Source of the DNA: Agrobacterium arsenijevicii
Lineage (GTDB): Bacteria > Pseudomonadota > Alphaproteobacteria > Rhizobiales > Rhizobiaceae
Direction of reading: 5' to 3'
Assembly (NCBI GenBank): GCA_000949895.1
Contig: JWIT01000007.1
Coordinates: 364,560-428,559 of the forward strand
DNA length: 64,000 nt
A program made the translations under genes and the position numbers. The stretch's first letter is position 1, and each line of letters opens with the position of its first letter. Of this stretch, positions 37,753 to 48,536 are shown one piece after another. The notes under the pieces were generated by a model, which saw nothing but the letters and a program-made list of their open reading frames with translations, was not told the DNA's origin and made no database searches.

Positions 37753-38943
37753 TTACGCGCCGGCCGCCTTCTGGCCACTGCTACCGATCCACCTGTCGCG
37801 TTCACGCCACAGAGCTGGCGCGGCCAGGAGCGCAATTGCCATCACGGCGATCAGCGTCTTGTGCAGCTGCGACAGTTCCGCCGTGCGACCATCCAGATAA
37901 TAGACGCCGTAGACGATCGCCACATGCCAGACATAGACCTGAAGCGAATGGCGACCGAGCAATTGCAGGAACTTCAGCGAAAGCACCCAGATCACGCCCT
38001 CGGCAATGGAGCGCACCAGCGGACGGTGATGTTTGGGACCAGCGATCACCAGCCAGGTCAGGCCGACACCGACAGCAAGGAAGTTGATGAGATAGACCGG
38101 ACCGAAATCGGCGCGGATTTCCATGGTCGAAAACTTGCCCATCATGAATTCCGGCATCAGGCCCCATGCGGTGGCGATGCGCAGCGGCATGAAGAACAGG
38201 CAGGTAACAAGCGCCGTCTTGGGAAGCCATGTGTTTTGCGGCGAGAAGATCGCCTTCCACGGGATACGGTTCTGCGCCGTCATCGCGCCCAGCACCAGCG
38301 CCGAATAGAAGACCAGCTGCCAGCCGAACAGGTTGAAGCTGACGCGGATGCCCTGTTCGTCAACGCCCTTGGCGAGTTCGTTAAGCGGCGCGGTCACGAT
38401 CTGCTGGAGACCGAGCTGGCCGGCCATCCAGACCAGCAGGGAGCCCGCCAGGACATAGGCCCATTTGCCGTCGAGGCAGAGCTTTATGAGGATCGGCGCG
38501 AACAGCATATAGACGATGTATTGCGGCAGGATATCCATGAAGGTCGGCTGGAAGAGGAATGTCGCAATCGCCGCCAGCCGTAGCGGATCGTCAAACGACG
38601 TCATGCCGAGCCAGTTGTACCAGATATAGGGCGCGTGCGGGATGACCATGCGGAAGAACAGCACGGCGATCACGAGACCCATCGCATAACGATAAAGTTC
38701 CATCGCCCGGTTCCAGATCATCTGCTTACCAGCGTCATAGCCATATTTCATCATCTTGCGGGCATAGACCATGCCGATCAGCAGGCCGGACAGAAAAACG
38801 AAACCCTGCGCATCCTCAACGAATGCAAACTGCCGGTGGTTGATTTCCACCAGCCAGAAGCCGCCGGCAAAGACCAGATGGTTGATCAGCATGAAGACGA
38901 GGAAATAACCGCGCATCCCGTCGATCAGGTCGAAGCGTTTCAT
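37753..38943 (-). CDS. opgC: OpgC-type glucan succinyltransferase membrane protein
   Basis: 396 residues from ATG 38943 (MKRFDLIDGMRGYFLVFMLI). The sequence has about ten transmembrane segments and matches the OpgC family: RFDLIDGMRGYFLVFMLINH at the N-terminus, then LVFAGGFWLVEINHRQFAFVEDAQGFVFLSGLLIGMVYARKM and HAPYIWYNWLGM. OpgC proteins add succinyl groups to periplasmic osmoregulated glucans, including cyclic beta-glucan in Rhizobiaceae and Brucella. That is relevant for low-osmolarity growth and plant or host contact. The first 11 codons of the longer frame (38976) are unlike the family and are rejected. Confidence 0.9.
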   Translation of the reverse strand: MKRFDLIDGMRGYFLVFMLINHLVFAGGFWLVEINHRQFAFVEDAQGFVFLSGLLIGMVYARKMMKYGYDAGKQMIWNRAMELYRYAMGLVIAVLFFRMVIPHAPYIWYNWLGMTSFDDPLRLAAIATFLFQPTFMDILPQYIVYMLFAPILIKLCLDGKWAYVLAGSLLVWMAGQLGLQQIVTAPLNELAKGVDEQGIRVSFNLFGWQLVFYSALVLGAMTAQNRIPWKAIFSPQNTWLPKTALVTCLFFMPLRIATAWGLMPEFMMGKFSTMEIRADFGPVYLINFLAVGVGLTWLVIAGPKHHRPLVRSIAEGVIWVLSLKFLQLLGRHSLQVYVWHVAIVYGVYYLDGRTAELSQLHKTLIAVMAIALLAAPALWRERDRWIGSSGQKAAGA

Positions 38944-39430
38944 CTCGATAGCTCTCCGTTCTCGCGGGCCGTGCATTGCCCGGCCACCCAGCCCGGCTTG
39001 CCGAGGGACGGGCCGGGGTTTGGATTGTCAACGCTGTTTTGCGCCTGTGGTTCCCTTTCCAAAGCGGTTTAGAAACGGCGCGAAAAGTAACATTGACGTG
39101 TATGCGTTCTGGTTAGGATGCAGGGACTGAACACCGGATGAATAAAAAATGGCAATTCCGTGGAGCGTCCAAGCTATGCGCCGGCGAGATATCTTGGCAA
39201 AGAGAGCGCAAACCCTTGCATGGCAGGGCGAAGCGCGCATCACGACTTGCGGGCGTTATAGATATCACCTGTTAGATTTATCAGACGTTTTGACAGAGTT
39301 TGCCCTGCCTTCCGCATCACGGGAAACGCCGTGAAGACAATAAGGTCCGGGCGCCGAATCACGACAAGGAAAAGCCCGGAGGTTTACGAAACCCCCGGGC
39401 CGTTTCACTCAATAAAGACTATGTGTCGCC
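38944..39430. other. 487-bp intergenic region, no supported gene
   Basis: Between opgC and the Tim44 gene. A 61-codon plus-strand frame at 39149-39334 has no family match and no good site and is not accepted. The strongest structure is the terminator at 39368-39400. The rest probably holds the opgC promoter. Confidence 0.55.
39368..39400 (-). terminator. Intrinsic terminator of the Tim44-like gene
   Basis: GCCCGGGGGTTT and AAACCTCCGGGC pair on the minus strand (12 bp, one mismatch) around a 3-base loop, followed by TTTTCC. It lies 30 bp downstream of the Tim44-like stop codon. Confidence 0.75.
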
Positions 39431-40528
39431 TCAGGCAGCGGCCTGAATGGCGGCGACCTGCCAGTTGTCGTTGCCGCCACGGCGCACGAAGGTCCACATT
39501 TCCACCGCTTCCGACGGATGATGCTCATCACCTTCGATCACCTTGCCGGAGGTGCGGTCACGCATAATGTCGATGGCGGAGTAGCGCATGGCCACCGTCG
39601 CATAGTCCTGGCCCTCTTCGTGCCAGGCTTCCGCAACATCGCCCTGCAGCAGCGTCACGTCGCGCACGTCGTTTTTCACGCCGCTCGTGGCATTGTCGCT
39701 CAGTTCCTCGGCCAGATAGGACATGGCTTCCGGCGTCGTCAGCTTGCGCAGTGTGCCGTAATCCTCGGCCCCATAAGCAGCCTGAACATCTTGCAGCATT
39801 TTCTGGAAGACTTCGAGGTCGCCCTGCGTGATGCCGATTTCATCGCCTTCAGAAATGGCATTGGCATGCGCCACCGGCTTTGCGGTTGCGGCGGCAGCCA
39901 CGGCCGCGCCGCCCGCAGCACCGGCAAGCGCGCCGATCTTCGGGATTTTGAATGAGGATGCGGAAGGACCCGCCTCTCCGCCACCATTACGTGCGCCACC
40001 ATTAAAGGAGGAGCCGGAATTATCCGTGCGTGCCGATCCGTTTGCCGCGCCATAAGCGGGCTGGCCCTGACGGCGCGATGCGAAGAAACGCATGGCGAAC
40101 ATGACCAGCAGGCCAATCAGCGCCACCTGCAGCAGCATGCCGAGGAAACCGGCCATGCCGCCGAAACCGCCGCCCATAAGCATGCCGAACAGGCCGCCCA
40201 TCAGCAGGCCGCCCATCAGGCCACCCATCATGCCGCCAAACAGGCCACGGCTCTGCTGCGGCGCCTGCGCACCGGGACGAGCCGGCTGTGCCGCGCCGGG
40301 CGTTGCCTGATTCTGCTGATTATTCGGTGTCATGCTGCGATTGATCGGCGCGGTCTGGCCGGGGGCGGTGCTGGTCGACGGCGGCGCGGAAAACGTCCTT
40401 GTGCCGCGGCTACCGAAACCGCCGCTCGCACGACGTGCTTCCGCCATGTCGACGGCGACAAAAGACACCGCGATACCAAGCGCGGCGACTGCGAACAAAC
40501 CCTTGAAGCGCCGAAAGGCAGCAAACAT
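39431..40528 (-). CDS. Tim44-like domain protein
   Basis: 365 residues from ATG 40528; the preceding GTG is in frame but AGGAGA is better placed for the ATG. N-terminal signal/anchor (VAALGIAVSFVAVDMAEARR), then a Gly/Met-rich hydrophobic stretch of low complexity (GLFGGMMGGLMGGLLMGG), a second hydrophobic segment, and a C-terminal Tim44/TolA-like domain from about 225 (GDEIGITQGDLEVFQKMLQD, YGTLRKLTTPEAMSYLAEEL, EGDEHHPSEAVEMWTFVRRG). Alphaproteobacterial relatives of Tim44 (such as TimA) are membrane-linked and of uncertain function; they are candidates for the ancestor of mitochondrial Tim44. A terminator follows at 39368-39400. Confidence 0.92.
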   Translation of the reverse strand: MFAAFRRFKGLFAVAALGIAVSFVAVDMAEARRASGGFGSRGTRTFSAPPSTSTAPGQTAPINRSMTPNNQQNQATPGAAQPARPGAQAPQQSRGLFGGMMGGLMGGLLMGGLFGMLMGGGFGGMAGFLGMLLQVALIGLLVMFAMRFFASRRQGQPAYGAANGSARTDNSGSSFNGGARNGGGEAGPSASSFKIPKIGALAGAAGGAAVAAAATAKPVAHANAISEGDEIGITQGDLEVFQKMLQDVQAAYGAEDYGTLRKLTTPEAMSYLAEELSDNATSGVKNDVRDVTLLQGDVAEAWHEEGQDYATVAMRYSAIDIMRDRTSGKVIEGDEHHPSEAVEMWTFVRRGGNDNWQVAAIQAAA

Positions 40529-40684
40529 CACTATCTCCTGTTGGCCACCCTCCCATGAGCGGCGTCAGCAGGCGATATAGCAACTCATGATCATCATTTT
40601 TAGTATGCCCGGCTTAAATTTTTCGTGATATACAACCAAAGAGAGAAATACACCCATATTTCGATGAAACCGGCGGTTCAGAAA

Positions 40685-40719
40685 CAAAAAAACCGGCACA
40701 GGGTCTCCCCTGCACCGGT
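40685..40719 (-). terminator. Intrinsic terminator of serA
   Basis: On the minus strand ACCGGTGCAGGG-GAGA-CCCTGTGCCGGT forms a 12-bp stem with two wobble or near-pairs, followed by TTTTTTTG. It ends the serC-serA transcript, 33 bp past the serA stop. Confidence 0.88.
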
Positions 40720-40751
40720 CCTTATTGTCCCCTTGGGAGGAACGATAGGTA

Positions 40752-42347
40752 TCAGTCGATGTTGAAGGTCAGCGGCCGGACCTGGCGGATTGCCGGGTTG
40801 GCGCGCAGCTTGTCCAGCACATCTTCGGAAACCGGACCATCGACATAAAGAAGCGCGATGGCGTCGCCGCCTTCCTTTTCACGGCCGAGCTGGAAGTTGG
40901 CGATGTTGACGCCAGCCTCGCCGAGCGTGGTGCCCATGAAGCCAATCATGCCGGGAACGTCGGTGTTGGTGATGTAGATCATGTGCGATCCGACATCGGC
41001 ATCCATGTTGATGTTCTTGATCTGGATGAAGCGCGGCTTGCCATCCGAGAACACCGTGCCGGCAACCGAGCGGATCTGATTTTCCGTCTTGACCGTCAGC
41101 TTGATGTAACCGTCGTAAACGCCGGTCTTGTCGCGCTTGACCTCGGACAGGATGACGCCCTTTTCCTTGATCATGACAGGTGCGGAAACCATGTTCACAT
41201 CCGCAACCTGGCTGCGGATAAGGCCGGCCAGCAATGCGCTGGTCAGCGCCTTGGTGTTCATGTTGGCGGTTGCGCCATCATAAAGGATTTCGATTTCCTT
41301 GGTGGCGCTTTCCTGCACCTGACCGACGAAGGAGCCGAGAACGTCCGCCAGGCGGATGAACGGCTTCAGGCGAGGTGCTTCTTCCGCCGTGATCGACGGC
41401 ATGTTGATGGCGTTGGAGACGGCACCCTTGACCAGATAATCCGACATCTGCTCGGCAACCTGAAGGGCGACGTTTTCCTGTGCTTCCGTGGTCGAAGCGC
41501 CGAGATGCGGCGTGCAGACAACGTTCGGCAGGCCGAAAAGTGGGCTTTCGGTGGCGGGCTCGACTTCGAACACGTCAAAACCGGCGCCGGCGACATGACC
41601 GGACTTGATGGCGTCAGCAAGAGCCGCTTCATCCACCAGACCGCCACGGGCGCAGTTGACGATACGCACGCCCGGCTTGGTCTTGGCAAGGTTTTCAGCA
41701 CCCAGAATGCCGCGTGTCTTGTCGGTCATCGGCACATGCAGGGTGATGAAATCGGCCTGCGCCAGAAGTTCGTCCAGCTCCACCTTGGTCACGCCCATTT
41801 CCTGCGCACGCTCCGGCGACAGGAAGGGGTCGTATGCCAGAACATGCATCTTGAGGCCAAGTGCGCGCGAGCAGACGATGGAGCCGATGTTGCCGGCACC
41901 GATGACGCCGAGCGTCTTGCCGGTGATTTCAACACCCATGAACTTCGACTTTTCCCACTTGCCCGCCTGCGTGGAGCTGTCGGCAGCCGGAAGCTGGCGC
42001 GCGACGGCGAACATCAGCGCGATGGCATGTTCGGCTGTCGTGATGGAGTTGCCGAACGGGGTGTTCATGACGATGATACCACGGCGCGATGCGGCCGGAA
42101 TATCGACATTGTCGACGCCGATGCCGGCGCGGCCGATGACCTTGAGGTTGGTTGCCGCCGCAATCAGCTTTTCGGTCGCCTTGGTGGCGGAACGAATGGC
42201 GAGACCATCGTAATTGCCGATGATTTCAGCCAGCTTGTCTTTGTCCTTGCCGAGCTGCGGCTGGAAATCGACTTCGACGCCACGATCACGGAAGATCTGG
42301 ACAGCGGTTTCCGACAGTTCGTCGGATACGAGTACGCGAGGTGCCAT
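40752..42347 (-). CDS. serA: D-3-phosphoglycerate dehydrogenase
   Basis: 531 residues, the long (SerA type I) form. N-terminal substrate domain (APRVLVSDELSETAVQIFRD), NAD-binding domain with GKTLGVIGAGNIGSIVCSRA (GxGxxG), catalytic GGLVDEAALADAIKSG, an intervening ASB domain and a C-terminal ACT domain (GMIGFMGTTLGEAGVNIANFQLGREKEGGDAIALLYVD). It oxidises 3-phosphoglycerate to 3-phosphohydroxypyruvate, the first step of serine synthesis. Upstream, serC is transcribed in the same direction with an 83-bp gap holding a hairpin, so both enzymes can be made from one message. The ACT domain suggests feedback control by serine. Confidence 0.98.
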   Translation of the reverse strand: MAPRVLVSDELSETAVQIFRDRGVEVDFQPQLGKDKDKLAEIIGNYDGLAIRSATKATEKLIAAATNLKVIGRAGIGVDNVDIPAASRRGIIVMNTPFGNSITTAEHAIALMFAVARQLPAADSSTQAGKWEKSKFMGVEITGKTLGVIGAGNIGSIVCSRALGLKMHVLAYDPFLSPERAQEMGVTKVELDELLAQADFITLHVPMTDKTRGILGAENLAKTKPGVRIVNCARGGLVDEAALADAIKSGHVAGAGFDVFEVEPATESPLFGLPNVVCTPHLGASTTEAQENVALQVAEQMSDYLVKGAVSNAINMPSITAEEAPRLKPFIRLADVLGSFVGQVQESATKEIEILYDGATANMNTKALTSALLAGLIRSQVADVNMVSAPVMIKEKGVILSEVKRDKTGVYDGYIKLTVKTENQIRSVAGTVFSDGKPRFIQIKNINMDADVGSHMIYITNTDVPGMIGFMGTTLGEAGVNIANFQLGREKEGGDAIALLYVDGPVSEDVLDKLRANPAIRQVRPLTFNID

Positions 42348-42398
42348 GGTTCACGGGCTCCTTGAAAAATGGTGCAGTTTTAAAAGCGGGAAATCGGC

Positions 42399-42420
42399 GG
42401 CCCTGCATCTGTGCAGGGCC
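42399..42420 (-). terminator. Perfect 9-bp hairpin between serC and serA
   Basis: GGCCCTGCA-TCTG-TGCAGGGCC with a short T-run (CGCTTTTAAAA) further along the minus strand. It stands 11 bp after serC and 51 bp before serA. It may be a partial terminator or a stabilising hairpin that sets the serC:serA ratio. Confidence 0.5.
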
Positions 42421-42430
42421 GGTATCAAAA

Positions 42431-43609
42431 TCAGGCGGCAGCCTTGGAGAGCGTTGCCTTCTGCGTCTGGTAAGCCCAGGCGAGCCAGGGCATGACGGCT
42501 TCCATATCGGCCGTTTCGATGGTCGCGCCGGCCCAGATACGCAGACCGGACGGTGCGTCACGGTAAGCGCCGATATCGAGGGCGACATTTTCCTTTTCGA
42601 GCAGGGCGACGATGCCCTTGGCGAAATCCGCCTGAGCGGCGGCGTCCAGCGCAGCCACGTCGGGATCGACGATCTTCAGGCAGACGGAGGTGTTTGAGCG
42701 GGTTTCCGGCTTGACGGCCAGATTGGCGATCCAGTTGTTCTTCTCGATGAAGTCGTAGATGACCTTGGCATTGGCGTCGGCACGGCCGATCAGCGCCTTC
42801 AGGCCACCGAGGTTCTTCGCCCACAGCAGCGCGTCGATATAGTCCTCAACACAGAGCATGGACGGCGTGTTGATGGTTTCGCCGGTGAAGATGCCTTCGA
42901 TGAGCTTGCCGCCGGAGACCATGCGGAAGATTTTCGGAAGCGGCCATGCCGGCGCGTAGCTCAGCAGGCGCTCGACGGCGCGGGGCGAAAGAATGATGAC
43001 GCCGTGACCACCCTCGCCGCCCAGAACCTTCTGCCAGGAGAAGGTGACGACGTCGAGTTTTACAAAGTCCATGTCCTGGGCGAAGGCCGCCGAGGTGGCG
43101 TCGCAGATCGTCAGGCCCTTGCGGTCATCAGGAATGAAATCGGCATTGGGGACGCGAACGCCTGACGTGGTGCCGTTCCAGGTGAAGACGACGTCGCGGT
43201 CGAAATCGACTTCGGCAAGGTTCGGCAGCAGGCCGTAATCGGCCTCGAACTTGCGAACGTCCTTCAGCTTGAGCTGCTTGACGACGTCGGTTACCCAGCC
43301 GGCACCGAAGCTTTCCCAGGCGAGCATATCGACGCCACGTTCGCCGAGCAGCGACCAGAGCGCCATTTCAACGGCACCGGTGTCGGATGCGGGAACGATA
43401 CCGATACGATAGTCGGCAGGAACGTTCAGAATTTCACGAGTGAGATCGATGGCCTGCTTCAGCTTGGCTTTGCCAACCTTGGCGCGATGCGAGCGACCGA
43501 GCGGTGCATCGGAGAGAGCATCTAGCGACCAACCGGGACGCTTCGAGCAGGGACCAGAAGAAAAATGCGTATTGCCCGGACGCAGGTCCGGCTTCACTAT
43601 ATCTGTCAT
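42431..43609 (-). CDS. serC: Phosphoserine aminotransferase
   Basis: 392 residues. The N-terminal [23 protein letters not shown] and the [21 protein letters not shown] segment mark the SerC subclass found in alphaproteobacteria. PLP lysine is in [18 protein letters not shown], and [15 protein letters not shown] is the expected cofactor-binding block. It transfers the amino group from glutamate to phosphohydroxypyruvate. The gene is preceded by a hairpin leader of the serC RNA type and followed by serA. Confidence 0.98.
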   Translation of the reverse strand: MTDIVKPDLRPGNTHFSSGPCSKRPGWSLDALSDAPLGRSHRAKVGKAKLKQAIDLTREILNVPADYRIGIVPASDTGAVEMALWSLLGERGVDMLAWESFGAGWVTDVVKQLKLKDVRKFEADYGLLPNLAEVDFDRDVVFTWNGTTSGVRVPNADFIPDDRKGLTICDATSAAFAQDMDFVKLDVVTFSWQKVLGGEGGHGVIILSPRAVERLLSYAPAWPLPKIFRMVSGGKLIEGIFTGETINTPSMLCVEDYIDALLWAKNLGGLKALIGRADANAKVIYDFIEKNNWIANLAVKPETRSNTSVCLKIVDPDVAALDAAAQADFAKGIVALLEKENVALDIGAYRDAPSGLRIWAGATIETADMEAVMPWLAWAYQTQKATLSKAAA

Positions 43610-43611
43610 TT

Positions 43612-43655
43612 GACTACCCTTTCAGATAGGCGCCTCTCGTTAGGGAGAGGTGTCC
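43612..43655 (-). promoter_or_regulatory. serC leader RNA motif (two hairpins before serC)
   Basis: On the minus strand a hairpin CCTCTC-CCTAAC-GAGAGG (43650-43633) is followed by CTATCT-GAAA-GGGTAG (43629-43614), which pairs the AAAGGG ribosome binding region just 4 bases before the serC ATG at 43609. A conserved serC RNA motif upstream of serC in Alphaproteobacteria is described in the comparative-genomics literature; this layout fits it. The hairpins are seen; membership of the motif and its ligand are inferred. Confidence 0.65.
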
Positions 43656-43757
43656 TGCCGCTGTTGCTATTCCTCTCACCGGCCTCCGTCAAGCGGAATA
43701 TGTCGCTACGTATGGAAATTTTAGCCCATATGCGTCATGCGTCGTGTCAGACGCCGC

Positions 43758-43800
43758 CAAAACGAAAACCGCCCGCACCCCGAGGAGGATGCGGACGGCT
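43758..43800 (-). terminator. Intrinsic terminator of the barrel-protein gene
   Basis: GCCGTCCGCATCC and GGGTGCGGGCGGT pair on the minus strand with two mismatches, then TTTTCGTTTT. It lies 26 bp after the stop of the outer-membrane barrel gene. Confidence 0.78.
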
Positions 43801-43825
43801 TGAAGCTATCAGTCTGGCGTGACGT

Positions 43826-44686
43826 TTATTTATAAACGGCAGGCTGCAGCGGAATATCGGCAGGCGGCATGTATTGTGCGGTATCGCAACCGCCGAAGAC
43901 ATAACGGCCACCGACGCGCACTTCATGCGAATAGAGACCCTTGTCGCGGCCCGGACCGCCGCCATTCTCGTAAGCGAACATGTCACCCTTGTTGATCTGG
44001 CGGAAACGGTAACCGATATCGGCCTTCAGGTTACAGGTGACATCGATGGACGCGCCGGCCATCAGGGCATAAGCGAAACGCCACTTGCCCTTGCCGCCAT
44101 GTTCCGTAGTCGGGTCGCAGTAGCCCGATCCGTCTGTCGCGCAGGACGTATTGCGCAACTTGTCCCACTTTACGTAAGAGGCACCAACACCGCCACCGAC
44201 ATAGGGTGTGATGCGACCGTAGGTGCCGAGATCCACATAGGCGTTCGCCATCAGCGTATAGGCTCTGAGCGCGCTCAGATCAGTTGATACGCATGGCGTG
44301 TTACTTCCCAGAGGCCCACTACCGCAATAACCGCTGGTAGAGCCACGGAAATCCGATTTGCCCATATAATCGAAGGTCACGTCACTGCGGAAATAGTTGT
44401 TGAACTGATAACCGACACCGGCACCGATGTTATAGCTGTCGTCGATCTTCGCCGTATCGAAATCCCGCAGATAACCGCCCGGTCCGCCCTGATAGTAGTG
44501 GGCACCGCGCAGCTTGTTGAAGGAATAACCGACGTCACCGCGCAGATACCAGCCACTCGACTGCGTGATCTGAACTTCGGGCGCCTCGACATAGGCAGGT
44601 GCAGGTTCGGCTTGGTAAAGGTCGGCGCCGACGGCGCTCGTGCCGGTCAGCAGAACGGCCAGAAATCCGGCCAGGGCGTTTTTCAT
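43826..44686 (-). CDS. Outer-membrane beta-barrel protein (Omp25/Omp31-like)
   Basis: 286 residues from ATG 44686 (MKNALAGFLAVLLTGTSAVG), with a signal peptide cut near Ala21-Asp. The mature chain has alternating amphipathic strands (SGWYLRGDVGYSFNKLRGAH, NIGAGVGYQFNNYFRSDVTF, ITPYVGGGVGASYVKW) and ends with GGRYVFGG...AVYK; the aromatic-rich barrel of about eight strands is typical of the porin-family/OMP_b-brl group in Rhizobiales. Two cysteine pairs (CGSGPLGSNTPC, CATDGSGYC) are unusual and likely disulfide-bonded in extracellular loops. It lies between serC and glmM, flanked by terminators, and so is a monocistronic unit. Confidence 0.9.
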   Translation of the reverse strand: MKNALAGFLAVLLTGTSAVGADLYQAEPAPAYVEAPEVQITQSSGWYLRGDVGYSFNKLRGAHYYQGGPGGYLRDFDTAKIDDSYNIGAGVGYQFNNYFRSDVTFDYMGKSDFRGSTSGYCGSGPLGSNTPCVSTDLSALRAYTLMANAYVDLGTYGRITPYVGGGVGASYVKWDKLRNTSCATDGSGYCDPTTEHGGKGKWRFAYALMAGASIDVTCNLKADIGYRFRQINKGDMFAYENGGGPGRDKGLYSHEVRVGGRYVFGGCDTAQYMPPADIPLQPAVYK

Positions 44687-44823
44687 GACTTCCACTCCAG
44701 AAAAAGGCACGTGCGTTGCGGCAGCTAATGCCAGTGAACTGTTCAGTCATGGAGATTGACGTAAAATGGTTAAGTCCCGATTAACCACGATCATTCACTA
44801 TATTTATTAGGAAATACTCAAAG

Positions 44824-44856
44824 AAAAAGCCGGCTGGAAAGCCGGCTTTTTCTTTT
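44824..44856. terminator. Bidirectional intrinsic terminator between glmM and the barrel gene
   Basis: AAAAAGCCGGCT-GGAA-AGCCGGCTTTTTC: a 9-bp perfect stem with A- and T-runs on both sides, so it can work in either direction. On the minus strand it ends the glmM transcript 18 bp after its stop. Confidence 0.85.
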
Positions 44857-44874
44857 CGTTATTATTGGCGCAAC

Positions 44875-46227
44875 TTACGCCGCGGAGCGGGCATTGGTGA
44901 TGACGCCGACGAGATCGTTGACGATCTGCTCCACCTTCGCGCTATCGTCGCCTTCCGCCATGACGCGGATCAGCGGCTCCGTACCGGAAGGGCGGATGAC
45001 GAGGCGGCCATTATTGGCCAATGCGCTTTCCGCATCGGCGATCGCCTGCTGCACGATCGGGTTTTCCAGCGGCTTGCCGCCGGAAATACGCACGTTCTTC
45101 AGGAGCTGCGGTACCGGCTCAAACTTGCGGCAAACCTCGCTGACGGTGAGGCCGGAGCGTTTGACCTTGGCAAGAACCTGCAAAGCCGCCACAAGACCAT
45201 CGCCGGTCGTGCCGTAGTCCGACAGCACGATATGGCCGGACTGCTCGCCGCCGACGTTGAAATTGTGGTTGCGCATATGCTCGACGACATAACGGTCGCC
45301 CACCTTGGTGCGGGCAAGGGTGAGGCCCTTGTCGCCAAGGAAACGCTCCAGACCGAGGTTGGACATCACGGTGGCGACAATACCGCCGCCGCGCAGCGTG
45401 TTGTCAGCGGCCCAGCTATCGGCGATGACAGCCATCAGCTGGTCGCCATCGACAATCTCACCGCGTTCGTCGACGATGATAACACGGTCCGCGTCGCCAT
45501 CGAGCGCGATACCGATATCGGCCCGCACCTCATGTACCTTTTTCTGCAGGGCTTCCGTATGGGTGGAGCCACATTCGAGATTGATGTTGATGCCATTCGG
45601 CTCGTTGCCGATGGTGACGACTTCCGCACCCAGTTCCCAGAGTGCTGCGGGCGCTACCTTGTAGGCGGCACCATTGGCGCAGTCGATGGCGATCCTGAGT
45701 CCGCTCAGCGTCACGTCACGCGGCAGGGTGCGTTTGACGAACTCGATATAGCGGTAAATATCGCCGTCCACGCGCTTGGCGCGACCGATCTCGCTCGGCT
45801 TGGCGAGCTGGGCATAGAGATCCTTGTCGAGAAGGTCCTCGATTTCCAGCTCCAGCTCGTCGGAAAGCTTGTATCCGTCAGGTCCGAAAAGCTTGATGCC
45901 ATTATCGGAAAAGGGGTTGTGCGACGCCGAGATCATTACGCCGATATCCGCGCGCAGCGAGCGGGTCAGCATGGCGACGGCCGGTGTCGGAATAGGCCCG
46001 AGCAGGAAGACATCGAGGCCGGCTGCCGTAAAACCGGCGACCAGCGCGTTTTCCAGCATGTAGCCCGAAAGCCGCGTATCCTTGCCGATCACGACGCGAT
46101 GGCGATGATGGCCGCGGCGGAAGATCGTTCCAACCGCAATGCCCACACGCATCGCCAGATCCGGCGTCATGGGGAAGACGTTCGACTGTCCACGGATACC
46201 ATCGGTTCCGAAATAACGGCGTGCCAT
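44875..46227 (-). CDS. glmM: Phosphoglucosamine mutase
   Basis: 450 residues from ATG 46227 ([20 protein letters not shown]), normal for the family; the 24 upstream codons to 46299 have no homology. Active-site phosphoserine motif [20 protein letters not shown], metal loop DGDADRV in [20 protein letters not shown], sugar-binding [15 protein letters not shown], and the phosphate-binding [15 protein letters not shown]. It converts glucosamine-6-phosphate to the 1-phosphate on the way to UDP-GlcNAc for peptidoglycan and lipid A. It follows ftsH in the usual alphaproteobacterial order. Confidence 0.98.
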   Translation of the reverse strand: MARRYFGTDGIRGQSNVFPMTPDLAMRVGIAVGTIFRRGHHRHRVVIGKDTRLSGYMLENALVAGFTAAGLDVFLLGPIPTPAVAMLTRSLRADIGVMISASHNPFSDNGIKLFGPDGYKLSDELELEIEDLLDKDLYAQLAKPSEIGRAKRVDGDIYRYIEFVKRTLPRDVTLSGLRIAIDCANGAAYKVAPAALWELGAEVVTIGNEPNGININLECGSTHTEALQKKVHEVRADIGIALDGDADRVIIVDERGEIVDGDQLMAVIADSWAADNTLRGGGIVATVMSNLGLERFLGDKGLTLARTKVGDRYVVEHMRNHNFNVGGEQSGHIVLSDYGTTGDGLVAALQVLAKVKRSGLTVSEVCRKFEPVPQLLKNVRISGGKPLENPIVQQAIADAESALANNGRLVIRPSGTEPLIRVMAEGDDSAKVEQIVNDLVGVITNARSAA

Positions 46228-46360
46228 TTGAACTCCAAATCTTTCGGGCTTTCCGGCAAAAGATGAAAACAGCCGGAAGCGTTTTTGGCTAGATGCCACA
46301 AACCACGATAAACAGCACGTAAATTACAGCAAAAATGGCTTATATCTTGTTACCGGACTG

Positions 46361-46392
46361 AAAAGGCCACCCGGAAAACCGGATGGCCTTTT
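46361..46392 (-). terminator. Intrinsic terminator of ftsH
   Basis: On the minus strand AAAAGGCCATCCGG-TTTT-CCGGGTGGCCTTTT forms a 14-bp stem with one G-T pair and ends in T4. It stands 26 bp past the ftsH stop and separates ftsH from glmM. Confidence 0.88.
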
Positions 46393-46417
46393 ACAATCAG
46401 TCGCCTTGTTCAAGCGA

Positions 46418-48382
<1,965 letters not shown>

Positions 48383-48536
48383 AGAACTCCCCGAACTCAC
48401 ACGGACACGTTTGCTGCCCGCTATTACTCGCCCCTAACATAAGGACGACATCTGCCGTTGCCAAGGCGAAGGGCGTTATCTGATGCGTTTTGGTGTAAAA
48501 AGTATTCCATGGCAATTCACGAAAAAGAGGCCGGAT

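Noticed and set aside
39149..39334. 61-codon plus-strand frame in the gap before opgC
   Set aside because: No site, no family resemblance and atypical residues.
40983..42365. 460-codon plus-strand frame over serA
   Set aside because: Antisense shadow; serA is complete on the other strand.
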